Source: Desulfobacca sp. | GTDB taxonomy: Bacteria; Desulfobacterota; Desulfobaccia; Desulfobaccales; Desulfobaccaceae | DNA: 35,822 nucleotides | Assembly: GCA_028695935.1 (NCBI GenBank) | Contig: JAQVHY010000017.1 | Location: forward strand, 1-35,822 | Direction: 5' to 3' | Shown: piece after piece, positions 27,694 to 35,676 of the stretch | Layout of the letters: the number at the start of each line of letters is the position of its first letter | Numbering within the stretch: the stretch's first letter is position 1 | The notes under the pieces: generated by a model | What the model was told of the DNA's origin: nothing | Databases searched by the model: none | Seen by the model: only the letters and a program-made list of their open reading frames with translations | Position numbers and translations under genes: made by a program

Positions 27694-30546
27694 TTACCTC
27701 TCTAATTGGATCTCGCGTTCCCGCCCGGCCCGCTCCATCCCTGGGTCACGATCTGTCTCTCTCTGGCGGTCCTCGCGCTCGCCTAGCGCCTGCTCCTTTT
27801 CGCCGGTCCGCTCGCTGACGGCCTGCCGCAAAGCGTCAGCGCTGTTGGTGTAGATTTTTACCTCGTCCCGGGCCCGGGATACCCCCACGTATAACGATCT
27901 CTGTGTCGTCAGATTAGCCCGGTGGCTCTCGGCATGGATTAGCGCCCGGTCCGCGGTGTGGCCCTGGGCGGCGTGCGCGGTGATGGCGTAGCCGTGAGTC
28001 CAGTGTTGGTTATCTCGTAGATTTACGGTCGTAACCTGCCCGTCCCGCCCCATGATTTCGGCGTTGCCATTGCGGTCCAGGCTCTTGATCAGCCCGATCT
28101 GGCCGTTGATGATGCCCGCGTCCTTATCGTTTTTGTTAAAAATGATCTTGTCGCCCTGGCTAACCTCAATCTCCTGGGTTTTGTAAACCTCAACTTTGGA
28201 CAGCCGGGCCGGAATCCAGTCTAATTTCTGGTCGCCCCGGCCCAAAGTGACTTTATCCTGGTCACGGCCTTCCACGCGCCAATAACTCCCCTTATCTATC
28301 CCGTGTTTGGCGTAGCCGCGGCCAAACCGCACCACGTCTCCCAATTTATAGCTGCCGACCCTTTTTATTTCCGCCTGGGTCAGGCCCCGGCGCTCCAAAA
28401 CCTCGGTTTTAAGCCCTGCCTGACTGACCGTGCCCTCGGTTTTTAGTCCCTCTCTAATCGCCTCGTTGATAGCCTTCCGGTCATCGTGGCCGGGGGCAAT
28501 CACCAAGGTTTTCTCACGATCTGCCGGTGATAGGGCCAGGTAATCTGTTGCGATGGCTCCGGCCCGGGCCCCCAGGCCGGCGTCCCGATCTCCTACCCGG
28601 CTGCCCTCTACCGGCGGATTACTAATCTCTATTACTCCCCCCCGGCCATCTATCTCCCTGAGCGCCCGGGCTGCCTGGCCGGAGTAGGCCTGCTCCACCG
28701 CGGTCAGTAATTGGCGGTCACGCTGGCGTAGAATAGTCTCCAATTTATAGGTTTGCACCCGCTCTTGGACCTGCGCAAAAGCCCGGCCCGCCTCTACGCT
28801 GCCTAACTGTTGGGTGTCGCCAACCAGCACCAGGCGGGCGTTGTGGTCTTCGGCGGCGTGGAGTAAGCTGTTAAATTGCTTGGCCCCCACCATGCTCGCC
28901 TCGTCCACTATCCACAGGGATGACGCCGACGGCGGCTGCTCTTGTTGGGCTTGGGGGTTGCCCTGGGCCTGGGCCTGCTCTTTAGCCGCTTCGATCTTGG
29001 CCTGCCTCAACTCGCCTAACCAGGAGTGGACGGTCTGAGATTGGATTCCCGCCCCTGATTCTAGCGCCCGGGCTGCCGACGCGCTAGGGGCCAGGCCCCT
29101 GATATCGTAGCCCTGCTCCCGGGCCTCTGCCGCCACAGTCCGAAGCACGGTCGAAGTTTTAGCGCTCCCCGCGGCCCCCTGCACCGCCACTACCCGGTCA
29201 CGGGTGGTCAATATCCCCTCGGCGGCCTGGCGCTGCTCCTGGTTCCAGCTATAGCTGCTCCCGTTACTCTCGGCCCTGGCGATAGCGGCCCGGGCCTGGT
29301 CCGGGCTGGTAATGCCTTCCCCCATGGCCCCCCGGCCGCGTTGCGCTGCGGATAATAACTGGTGCTCTATTTTCTGACCCTGCCGGGTGGTGTAGCCGGC
29401 CTCGGTTTGGCGGGAGTTCCAGAGGCTAGCCACGGGCTTAGAGATTAACTCCCCTCGGTCCTTAAGATCTTTAATCGCCTGATCTATCTCTGCGCGGGTG
29501 GCCACTCCGAAAAATCGGCTGTTAATAGTCTCCGCTAGATCCCGCACTCTAAACGCCGCCGACCGCTCGGCCAGATGTTCGATACTCATTTTTACCGCCT
29601 GCTCCGCCTCGGCCCGCCGGTCGATCTGGGGTTGCTGGGCGGCCTGGGCGTGGGCCTGGGCTACCAGGTGCCGGGTGTCGTATCCTAACCCCGCGGCCCG
29701 CTCCTGCCAGTGCCGAGTCAACTGGTCCCGGTCTAGATCTACCTTGGCGGCGCGGGTGGCCAGGCACGATACCTCTCGCTCCTGAGTGGTGGCCGTCTCC
29801 CGGGTTTTGCCCTTTTCGGCCAGGTCCGCCTCAATCGCCTGGCTGCGCTGTGAAAAATGGTCTCTAATTTCCTGCGGCACTGCGGCTAGCTCCATCCGGC
29901 CCCGCTCCTGGTCGATCTCCACCTGGTAGCCCAGGGCCTGGGCCCGGACTGCCAACTCCGACTGATAGATCCGGTCGGCCAAGGCCCGGACCCGATAGGT
30001 CTCCCGGCCCTCAATGGACCGCCATTGGCCGTCGGCCCGCTGGGTGGCGTTAATAATGACGGAATGGGTGTGCAGTTGCGGATCCTGCGCCCGGCTGGTT
30101 TTATGGCAAAACGTCGCAATCGCCAGGTTGCCGGTGTTCTCCCGGTGGGTCTCGCCGGACACCTTCACCCTGGTGACCGCGGCCTCGCGCTCTATCCAGT
30201 CCAGGGTAGTTTTGACGGCCCGCTCATGGGCCTCAATCAGCCTATCGTCTCCCCCTACCAGTGCGGCAACCGATACTGATTTGGGGGCGGAAAGAGTTAA
30301 ATCGTAACCCGGAATGTGCTCCCGCTGGCCCTCGCTGTTAATCCGCCCCAGGGTGGTACCGTCAGACAGCCGTCCGTCTAATAGCCGGGTAAAGGTCTCC
30401 CGGTCTACCGGTCCGTCTAGCCTCAGGGCCTCGGCCCCCCGGCCATGCCACGCTGACGGCGACTCCTGGTTATGGGTATAGTAGTCGTCCCTGCGGAAAT
30501 ACGATGCGGCCTGGCCGGGGGAACTGATGGGGTTGATTGAGATCAC
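27694..30546 (-). CDS. traI: MobF relaxase-helicase (TraI/TrwC family), 950 aa
   Basis: Catalytic tyrosines lie in YFRRDDYYTH (Y16 and Y22/Y23), and the three metal-binding histidines are H148, H159 and H161 in DPQLHTHSVIIN. This is the TrwC layout that nicks and covalently holds oriT. A superfamily 1 helicase follows: Walker A GAAGSAKT (K463), Walker B LWIVDEASM, and a late HAAQGHTADRALI motif. It is shorter than F TraI (1756 aa) and near R388 TrwC (966 aa). The GTG start overlaps the traD stop as GTGA, so the two are coupled. The tail after the helicase is highly charged. Confidence 0.92.
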   Translation of the reverse strand: MISINPISSPGQAASYFRRDDYYTHNQESPSAWHGRGAEALRLDGPVDRETFTRLLDGRLSDGTTLGRINSEGQREHIPGYDLTLSAPKSVSVAALVGGDDRLIEAHERAVKTTLDWIEREAAVTRVKVSGETHRENTGNLAIATFCHKTSRAQDPQLHTHSVIINATQRADGQWRSIEGRETYRVRALADRIYQSELAVRAQALGYQVEIDQERGRMELAAVPQEIRDHFSQRSQAIEADLAEKGKTRETATTQEREVSCLATRAAKVDLDRDQLTRHWQERAAGLGYDTRHLVAQAHAQAAQQPQIDRRAEAEQAVKMSIEHLAERSAAFRVRDLAETINSRFFGVATRAEIDQAIKDLKDRGELISKPVASLWNSRQTEAGYTTRQGQKIEHQLLSAAQRGRGAMGEGITSPDQARAAIARAESNGSSYSWNQEQRQAAEGILTTRDRVVAVQGAAGSAKTSTVLRTVAAEAREQGYDIRGLAPSASAARALESGAGIQSQTVHSWLGELRQAKIEAAKEQAQAQGNPQAQQEQPPSASSLWIVDEASMVGAKQFNSLLHAAEDHNARLVLVGDTQQLGSVEAGRAFAQVQERVQTYKLETILRQRDRQLLTAVEQAYSGQAARALREIDGRGGVIEISNPPVEGSRVGDRDAGLGARAGAIATDYLALSPADREKTLVIAPGHDDRKAINEAIREGLKTEGTVSQAGLKTEVLERRGLTQAEIKRVGSYKLGDVVRFGRGYAKHGIDKGSYWRVEGRDQDKVTLGRGDQKLDWIPARLSKVEVYKTQEIEVSQGDKIIFNKNDKDAGIINGQIGLIKSLDRNGNAEIMGRDGQVTTVNLRDNQHWTHGYAITAHAAQGHTADRALIHAESHRANLTTQRSLYVGVSRARDEVKIYTNSADALRQAVSERTGEKEQALGEREDRQRETDRDPGMERAGREREIQLER

Positions 30547-32327
30547 GCTTGGTCCTCAATGTTTTGCAGGTGTGCCGGGATTCCCCCCAAAACTCCGTAC
30601 ACCGTGCGACGGGGGTCAATCGGGGTCAGCTCCGGCCCCAGGGCTGGGCGGTCCTTGCGGCCCGGGGTAATCTTAATTATCGGATGGCTACCCGATAGCC
30701 GGAGATAACCTTCCAGGTCCGGTAGGGCCTGGATCTCGGACGGCAGCACCACTAGCCGCTTCTGACGGGATTGGCTAATCCGTAACCCGTCGAGCCGCCC
30801 GCCATAGCTCAGTCCCTCGGTGGTCTCGGTAACCTCGTACTCGCCCAGGCCCTTGGCCGCCCACTCCGCCGACTCCGGGTCCGGCACCCGGAGGGTAACC
30901 CAGGTGGAGCACTGCCCGCCCATCGCGTTGGCCCCGGCGTCACCGTAGATCTCTTTAAGCTGGGCATAACTCTGTATCCCCAGCACACCGCACACCCCGT
31001 ATTTCCGCCCCTGGGCCAGCAGCCGGGGAACAGCTTCTAGCCGACCGAGGGTCGGCAGTTCGTCCAAGAACAGCCAGATCCGTCGGTCACGGGATGGGGG
31101 CAGGGAGAGGATAGTGGTCGCCGCGATTTCCCACCAGACTGTCAACAGCGGCCTGAGTGCCTGCTGCTGGTCAGCGGGCGAGGCGATAAAGAGGCAACTG
31201 CCGGCGGGTCCGTTTTTAATCCAGTCGCCAATCCCAAACGGCTTCTGCCCGTTACCCTCCGCCCAGAGATAGCGGAGTGATTGCGTGTTGGCCGCCAGAG
31301 TCGCCTGGACGCCGAGCGCGGTTTTTGCATTTTTTTCCGATATCAGGGCCGCCGCCGCGGTGCCCTGGGCTAGTTTCCCCAGGGCCTTTAGGTTCGTTGT
31401 GCATAAACCATCCAATAAGGTTACTACCGACTGCTCCGGAGTCCGGTCGAGGCCGGCTCCTAATAAGGCCCTCGCCCCCAACGCCCAAAACTGGTCAGTA
31501 GTATTGTCGAGAGGGATTAACCAGTTGGCCAGGTTAGTCCCATCCCAGGGATACCGCATGTCGGCCCACGGGGTCCAGTGCTCCGACTCGGCGCAAAGGG
31601 AGTTGAGGATCACGTCCCCCCGGTCCTGGCGGTAGTACAGTTGGATTAACTCGCCAGTCGAGTCGTAAAAAATACACCTATCCCTCCTGGCCCGGGCCTG
31701 GTCAGCCAGGTCAAAAATGATCGTGGATTTGCCGGTGCCCGGCGCTCCCTGCGCCAGCAGGTGTTGGGTCTCCGTATCGGGGGGCAACGGGACGCCGGCT
31801 ACGGCTATCCGGGACAGATAATCAGGCTTAAATTTCGACGCCTCAATCACCTGTGCGCCCCGTTCCCACTGGTCTCCGACCTGCCGCCGGCCCCGGCGGG
31901 CAATCATGCCGGTGACCACAGCCGTAGATAATAGCCAGATCACTCCGCCCGTCCGGGCGTAATCGCCGCCCCAGGCCCAGACACCTGGACGTAGCTGATC
32001 TGCCAGGGCACAGGGGTACCAGGGTTGGCCGTGAGGGTCGTTGACGGCTAACCAGTCAGGGCGCTTATTGCCGACGGGCAGGATCCCCATGGTGGTCTCG
32101 ATGGGGCACACGGTTTCAGCCTTGGCCCAGGCCCAGACCACAGATGGGGTGCCGGGCTGGGCATAGGCTAGGTAGGCTACGGTTGCCCCGATTGTGAGGA
32201 CACCGGATATTAATCCGCTTACAATTAGGGATTTTAGGGTCACCCTCGCGGACTGCCCCAGGGTTTCGGCACCGCGGCCTAGTGACCGGAGGAGTCCGGT
32301 GTTGGGTTTAGATTTTTTTGGTTGCAT
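30543..32327 (-). CDS. traD: TraD/VirD4 coupling protein (TrwB-like)
   Basis: Two N-terminal membrane segments (about 31-54 and 127-144) anchor a P-loop ATPase: Walker A GAPGTGKST (K200) and Walker B WLFLDELPTLGR, with the family IQSYAQLKEIYG segment. Coupling proteins bring the relaxase-DNA complex to the secretion channel. At 594 aa it lacks the long C-terminal tail of F TraD (717 aa) and resembles R388 TrwB. ATG with AAAGGAG upstream. It follows a 550-bp repeat-rich gap that may hold oriT. Confidence 0.9.
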   Translation of the reverse strand: MQPKKSKPNTGLLRSLGRGAETLGQSARVTLKSLIVSGLISGVLTIGATVAYLAYAQPGTPSVVWAWAKAETVCPIETTMGILPVGNKRPDWLAVNDPHGQPWYPCALADQLRPGVWAWGGDYARTGGVIWLLSTAVVTGMIARRGRRQVGDQWERGAQVIEASKFKPDYLSRIAVAGVPLPPDTETQHLLAQGAPGTGKSTIIFDLADQARARRDRCIFYDSTGELIQLYYRQDRGDVILNSLCAESEHWTPWADMRYPWDGTNLANWLIPLDNTTDQFWALGARALLGAGLDRTPEQSVVTLLDGLCTTNLKALGKLAQGTAAAALISEKNAKTALGVQATLAANTQSLRYLWAEGNGQKPFGIGDWIKNGPAGSCLFIASPADQQQALRPLLTVWWEIAATTILSLPPSRDRRIWLFLDELPTLGRLEAVPRLLAQGRKYGVCGVLGIQSYAQLKEIYGDAGANAMGGQCSTWVTLRVPDPESAEWAAKGLGEYEVTETTEGLSYGGRLDGLRISQSRQKRLVVLPSEIQALPDLEGYLRLSGSHPIIKITPGRKDRPALGPELTPIDPRRTVYGVLGGIPAHLQNIEDQA

Positions 32328-32460
32328 GGTGGTTTATTCTCCTTTGGTAGTTATTATTTTGGGTTAATTGTTATTTAAGATCGTTGCCCTTGCCAAGATT
32401 GCCGATATCCAATCACCCCCTTTCCTCAGTTAAAATTTAGTTTAACCTGTATTTACAGCA

Positions 32461-32584
32461 CTTTAATCCGCATGTTGATAAGCTCTAATCCGCATGTTTG
32501 AAAACTTTAATAACAACTATTAAAAACTGCTTTAATCCGCATGTTGGTAAGCTTTAACTTTATCTTAGAAATTACTTTAATCGG
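32461..32584. repeat. 17-bp direct repeats (CTTTAATCCGCATGTTG)
   Basis: Copies begin at 32461, 32483 and 32530, plus a partial one at 32575. The spacings of 22, 47 and 45 bp are near multiples of two helical turns, as expected for sites on one face of the DNA. Confidence 0.7.
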
Positions 32585-32693
32585 CCTCGCTGCCGCTTTA
32601 AAAAGCACCCGCGGTGCAACATGTGTGACACTTTTTTTCGGGGTCCCCCGAAGGGGGTTTATCAATCTTCCCTAAAATCACTTACCTGATTTA

Positions 32694-32779
32694 CCTGTCG
32701 AACTAACTAGTTACCCGTTTTGCCTGTCGAACTAAATACTTATTTAATTTCCTGATTTTCCTGTCGAACTAAATACTTA
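32694..32779. repeat. 20-bp direct repeats (CCTGTCGAACTAAATACTTA)
   Basis: Three copies, at 32694, 32723 and 32760; the first differs at a few bases. Two are preceded by CTGATTT, which extends the unit to the left. Confidence 0.7.
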
Positions 32780-32878
32780 ACTAATTTCCCTTTCAACCCA
32801 AGCACTTAAATGTCAAAAGTGAATAATTAGGAGCTATCACGAGTACCATATAGCAATCACGAGTAATCGTTAGTACCG

Positions 32879-34336
32879 TTATCGGGACGGTTTGGTATGG
32901 CTCGGTATAGACTGGGATGGCTCGGTATGGCCAGGTATAGCCCCGGACAACCTGTAGGTCCAGTCAGCCATTTTTTCGGCCCCGTCATCAACGGTAATTA
33001 GCCCGCGGTGACAGAGGTCGTCGAGTAGCCGGCCCAATCTGGCGGCAGAACATAATCTGACTAAGGCCCTGCGGGTAGCTGTCCCGTCATGCTGGCACAG
33101 GTAATCCAGTATCCGCTGCTCCGCCTGGCTGACCTGGTGCTGTGGCTGCTGACTATGGTCGTCTGCGGATGGGGCGGTCTGGGACAGTAGATCCTGGGTC
33201 TGGATGTCGAGGTCGGCCTCCCGGTTGGATAGATCCTGTTCCCACTCGGTCATATCCTGCTCCCGTCGGTCCAGATCGCTCGCCAGGGCCTGTAATCGGC
33301 TCTCACGCTCGGCCAAATCCCGGCCACGTTGGGTCAGATCGCCCGCCAGGGCCTGTAATTGGCTCTCACGGCGGTCCAGGGCCTCGGCGCGGGCCTGGGT
33401 GTCGGTGATGATCTGCTGGGCCTGGGCCAGGGTGTCGGACACAGTGCGGGCCATCTCTTGCTCCCTCTCGGTCAAGGCTGTGGTCCGGGCTTTGAGGTCC
33501 TGCTCGGCCTGCTGGATATCCCGGTTACGCCGGTTAACCGTGGCCCGCAGGTTTTCGACCTCGCCGGCCTGGGCCTCTAGGTCGCGCTCCCGGGTCTCTA
33601 TCTCGGCCTCGCGCTCGGCTATACGGCGGGCCAACATCTCGCGGTCGGTGATCTTAGCGGCCTCGGTCTGGGCCTGATCTATAATTTTGCCGGCCTGGGC
33701 CCGGGCGTCGGTGACGGTCTGCTGGGCCTGGGCCTCGGCGTCCTGGCGGGCCTGGGCTAGCTCGGCCTGGGCCTGGGTTAACGCGGTCTCGCGGGCCTTG
33801 AGGTCCTTTCCCTGGCGGTCCAGATCAGCGGCGCGACGGTTAAGGGCCTGCTCCTGCTCCTGGAGCTTGGTTCGGATGGCCTGGTCCTCGGCCCGCATTT
33901 CGGCTCGGTTTTTCCCCACCTGGTCCCAATATTGCTGGCCCCATGCCTCAACCTGGGCCCGGGTCTTCTGTAGTTCCTGGGCCTGCTGTTCCAGGTCGGC
34001 GGCCCGGGTGTCCAGATCTTTCCCGCGGTTCTCAATCTCCCGTTCCCGCCGAAACAACCGCTCCTGGAGCTTAATCATTTCCGGCTGCCGCCGCGCCAGG
34101 GCCCGGGGAATGAGGGTCACAATCATGGCCACGACCGCCATCACCGGGAGTAGCCACTGGTATTCCCAGGCCGCTATCGCCCAAATCCGCCAATCGACTG
34201 CACTAGCGCTATCCCGCAGCGCCACATGCCGCACCGGGCCGTAGATCCACGCGGCGGTAGTCAGCACCGCGGCTAACAGCATGGCTGACCAATGGTCTTG
34301 GAGAAAGTGCTTGGTTGATCGGAGCGGATTAGTCAT
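32879..34336 (-). CDS. Membrane-anchored coiled-coil protein with C-terminal winged helix, 485 aa
   Basis: The ATG overlaps the upstream stop as ATGA (34333-34336). Two membrane segments (about residues 18-34 and 62-80) precede roughly 300 residues of Gln/Ala/Arg/Glu-rich coiled coil with repeated phrases such as RxxDLxxREx. After a break, residues about 405-465 (QRILDYLCQHDGTATRRALV, then LLDDLCHRGLITVDD) resemble a winged helix, so the protein may tether DNA to the membrane. The tail has a short HTEPS/HTKPS duplication. It sits directly ahead of the putative oriT and traD. No named family is recognised; a transfer accessory or spacer role is inferred. Confidence 0.65.
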   Translation of the reverse strand: MTNPLRSTKHFLQDHWSAMLLAAVLTTAAWIYGPVRHVALRDSASAVDWRIWAIAAWEYQWLLPVMAVVAMIVTLIPRALARRQPEMIKLQERLFRREREIENRGKDLDTRAADLEQQAQELQKTRAQVEAWGQQYWDQVGKNRAEMRAEDQAIRTKLQEQEQALNRRAADLDRQGKDLKARETALTQAQAELAQARQDAEAQAQQTVTDARAQAGKIIDQAQTEAAKITDREMLARRIAEREAEIETRERDLEAQAGEVENLRATVNRRNRDIQQAEQDLKARTTALTEREQEMARTVSDTLAQAQQIITDTQARAEALDRRESQLQALAGDLTQRGRDLAERESRLQALASDLDRREQDMTEWEQDLSNREADLDIQTQDLLSQTAPSADDHSQQPQHQVSQAEQRILDYLCQHDGTATRRALVRLCSAARLGRLLDDLCHRGLITVDDGAEKMADWTYRLSGAIPGHTEPSQSIPSHTKPSR

Positions 34337-34902
34337 CTTTGTGCTTGGGGGTAGGGGAGGCGTAACCGCATCGCTATATTTTCGGCCAGTTGCTCGCATG
34401 CTCGTTCATGGACGTTCGCCAGATCAGCATAGGACAGCCCGTATAGGATTTCCGGATCGTCGCGGAGGATGCAGCCATATGACTGCCAAATATGGTAGGA
34501 TAACACCCGATTATCTAACTCGCGGATGCGGTCCTCATATATAGCGTACGGGGCTAGGGATCCCGGGCCTGGATGTGCCAGGGCCGTTAGGATGCCTATT
34601 AGGTCTGGCTGTGCCGGACCTAAGGCTACCGCGTCGCGGTAGGCCAGATCTAGATCTACACCAGCCACTAGGCGGTCCACCGCCCGGTCCAGGCGAGAAG
34701 ATTTATTTTTGCATAAGTAAGCTAAGCCATAAGCGGCCAAATCATCGGAACAAATTATCAAGCCCGACGGCAACTTGGCTGCTCTTAGTTGTCCCATGTT
34801 TATCGCCCTCCTTAATGTGCGCGTGCTTACTCTCAGGATTTGAGCTGCCTCGTCCAGGTGGTAAGCCTTTTTGGTTTTGTTTTGTTTTTTTGGGCGGTCC
34901 AT
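34333..34902 (-). CDS. Excisionase/MerR-like HTH protein, copy 2 (complete), 189 aa
   Basis: Full-length version of the gene cut at the left edge. I set the start at the ATG of MDRPKKQ with AAGGAG upstream; a longer frame from 35007 would run back through the terminator. Residues about 12-55 form the helix-turn-helix (YHLDEAAQILRVSTRTLRR). The rest is helical with no recognised domain. It is the first gene of the leftward operon leading to the coiled-coil protein. It may regulate transfer, or act as an accessory oriT-binding factor comparable in place, not in sequence, to TrwA. Confidence 0.75.
   Translation of the reverse strand: MDRPKKQNKTKKAYHLDEAAQILRVSTRTLRRAINMGQLRAAKLPSGLIICSDDLAAYGLAYLCKNKSSRLDRAVDRLVAGVDLDLAYRDAVALGPAQPDLIGILTALAHPGPGSLAPYAIYEDRIRELDNRVLSYHIWQSYGCILRDDPEILYGLSYADLANVHERACEQLAENIAMRLRLPYPQAQR
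34622..34748. repeat. 127-bp segment identical to the left edge (1-127)
   Basis: Positions 1-127 match 34622-34748 without a mismatch; base 128 (c) differs from 34749 (a). Beyond that, homology continues at lower identity. The exact length equals a common assembly k-mer size. Confidence 0.9.
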
Positions 34903-34956
34903 AGTTTGACTCCTTGTCAATTTTATGTCCAATTTTATCCATGATATATAATATAA

Positions 34957-34985
34957 CCCATAGCTTGTAAATATATTTTTGTCAA
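34957..34985 (-). promoter_or_regulatory. Promoter for HTH gene copy 2
   Basis: TTGACA (34980-34985) with TATGGG (34957-34962) after 17 bp on the minus strand; weaker -10 than the copy at 336-364. Confidence 0.5.
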
Positions 34986-35010
34986 TATAATTTATTTTTT
35001 TAGACAATAA

Positions 35011-35034
35011 AAAGCCCTGAATAGTCAGGGCTTT
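35011..35034 (-). terminator. Rho-independent terminator, copy 2
   Basis: Stem AAAGCCCTGA/TCAGGGCTTT with loop ATAG, followed on the minus strand by T-rich sequence. It ends the transcript of the 65-aa gene. Confidence 0.75.
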
Positions 35035-35057
35035 AAATAACCAATATATTTAAGCAG

Positions 35058-35255
35058 TTAGCGTATTACCACGAACTCCGGCGGCTCTTTGATCTCCCAT
35101 ATAAGCCGCCGCATGCCGGGAAAATAATCACGAGCCAATCTTTCCAGGGCGGCGTTTAAGGCTTCGATGTCCTCGTCGGTATAGGCGCTGCGGTCGGATT
35201 TCCACATGCCGGGCTGGAATTTGCCGGGGATTAATTTCAGGTTCGGGCGGGTCAT
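35058..35255 (-). CDS. Small hypothetical protein, 65 aa (intact copy)
   Basis: ATG preceded by AAAAAGG. The sequence starts TRPNLKLIPGKFQPGMW, continues with an acidic helix (DEDIEALNAALERLARDYF) and ends EPPEFVVIR. There is no signal peptide or membrane segment, and the family is unrecognised. Its paralogue at 446-502 is truncated by a 133-bp deletion. Its probable promoter is flanked by TAGACA/TGTCTA sites (35354-35378 and a half-site near 35276), so it appears tightly regulated. Confidence 0.65.
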   Translation of the reverse strand: MTRPNLKLIPGKFQPGMWKSDRSAYTDEDIEALNAALERLARDYFPGMRRLIWEIKEPPEFVVIR

Positions 35256-35353
35256 TAAATTACCTTTTTATCATTTTGTCTAGAGTTCGGGGTTTGGCCG
35301 GATGCGAAAACCCGCGGTTGATCTATGCCATAAATTTTCAGAAAAGTTAACTC

Positions 35354-35378
35354 TAGACAGTTTGTGTCATTCTGTCTA
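35354..35378. promoter_or_regulatory. TAGACA-N13-TGTCTA operator, copy 2
   Basis: Here the dyad is longer and perfect: AACTCTAGACAG and CTGTCTAGAGTT, 12 bp each, around an 11-bp spacer (35349-35383). It abuts a likely -35 (TTAACT) of the 65-aa gene. A further half-site lies between promoter and start codon. Confidence 0.55.
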
Positions 35379-35400
35379 GAGTTCGATTGCCGGGTGCGGG

Positions 35401-35457
35401 TTATTTGATCACCTTGAGATAGGGCTTGCCGCCGCCCTGAATGACCTGTAGCTGCAT
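35401..35457 (-). pseudogene. 18-residue deletion derivative of the MQLxVIxGGG family
   Basis: Reads MQLQVIQGGGKPYLKVIK and stops. It joins the N-terminus of the 63-aa protein (1181-1372) to its own C-terminus, with the whole centre removed in frame, apparently by recombination between GCCGC-like repeats at the two conserved ends. It still has a GGAG-type ribosome site and could be translated as a micropeptide. Confidence 0.5.
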
Positions 35458-35494
35458 CCTTCTCCTCTGGGTTTAGCTTTATGGGGTGGGGGGG

Positions 35495-35674
35495 TTATTT
35501 AACTACCTTGAGTTCAGGCCTGCCAAGAATGTGGTTGGATAGGAATTTGAAAAATCGACGGTGTCTGGGGTCTGAAACCTTATCGGCTTCGTAATAAAGG
35601 TATTCGGCCCACTCAAGATCGTTTTGGGATAATTCGCGGGGCCTGCCGCCGCCCTGAATAACTTTAAGCTGCAT
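35495..35674 (-). CDS. Small MQLKVIQGGG-family protein, 59 aa (second block)
   Basis: Starts MQLKVIQGGGRPRELS and ends HILGRPELKVVK. It is the counterpart of 1677-1856, with which it shares almost every residue. The ATG follows GGGGGTG, and an overlapping GTG six bases upstream couples it to the preceding gene. Function unknown. Confidence 0.7.
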   Translation of the reverse strand: MQLKVIQGGGRPRELSQNDLEWAEYLYYEADKVSDPRHRRFFKFLSNHILGRPELKVVK

Positions 35675-35676
35675 TA

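Larger units (their letters stand above)
32328..32878. other. Repeat-rich gene-free region, candidate oriT and control region
   Basis: Three sets of direct repeats are seen. CTTTAATCCGCATGTTG-type copies start at 32461, 32483 and 32530, with a degenerate one at 32575. CCTGTCGAACTAAATACTTA-type copies start at 32694, 32723 and 32760. ATCACGAGTA occurs at 32836 and 32856. There is also a CCCCC/GGGGG hairpin (32645-32657) and a GCACC/GGTGC hairpin (32605-32617). In R388-like elements oriT lies beside the coupling-protein and relaxase genes, so this is the best oriT candidate. I could not identify the nic site. No coding frame is seen. Confidence 0.5.

Noticed and set aside
33142-34244. Several plus-strand frames opposite the coiled-coil gene
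   Set aside because: Their Arg/Ser-rich composition is the reverse complement of Glu/Ala/Gln codons; they have no start context and overlap one another.
34903-35007. N-terminal extension of the HTH protein up to 35007
   Set aside because: It would start next to the terminator and run through the promoter, and the left copy starts at the equivalent of 34902.
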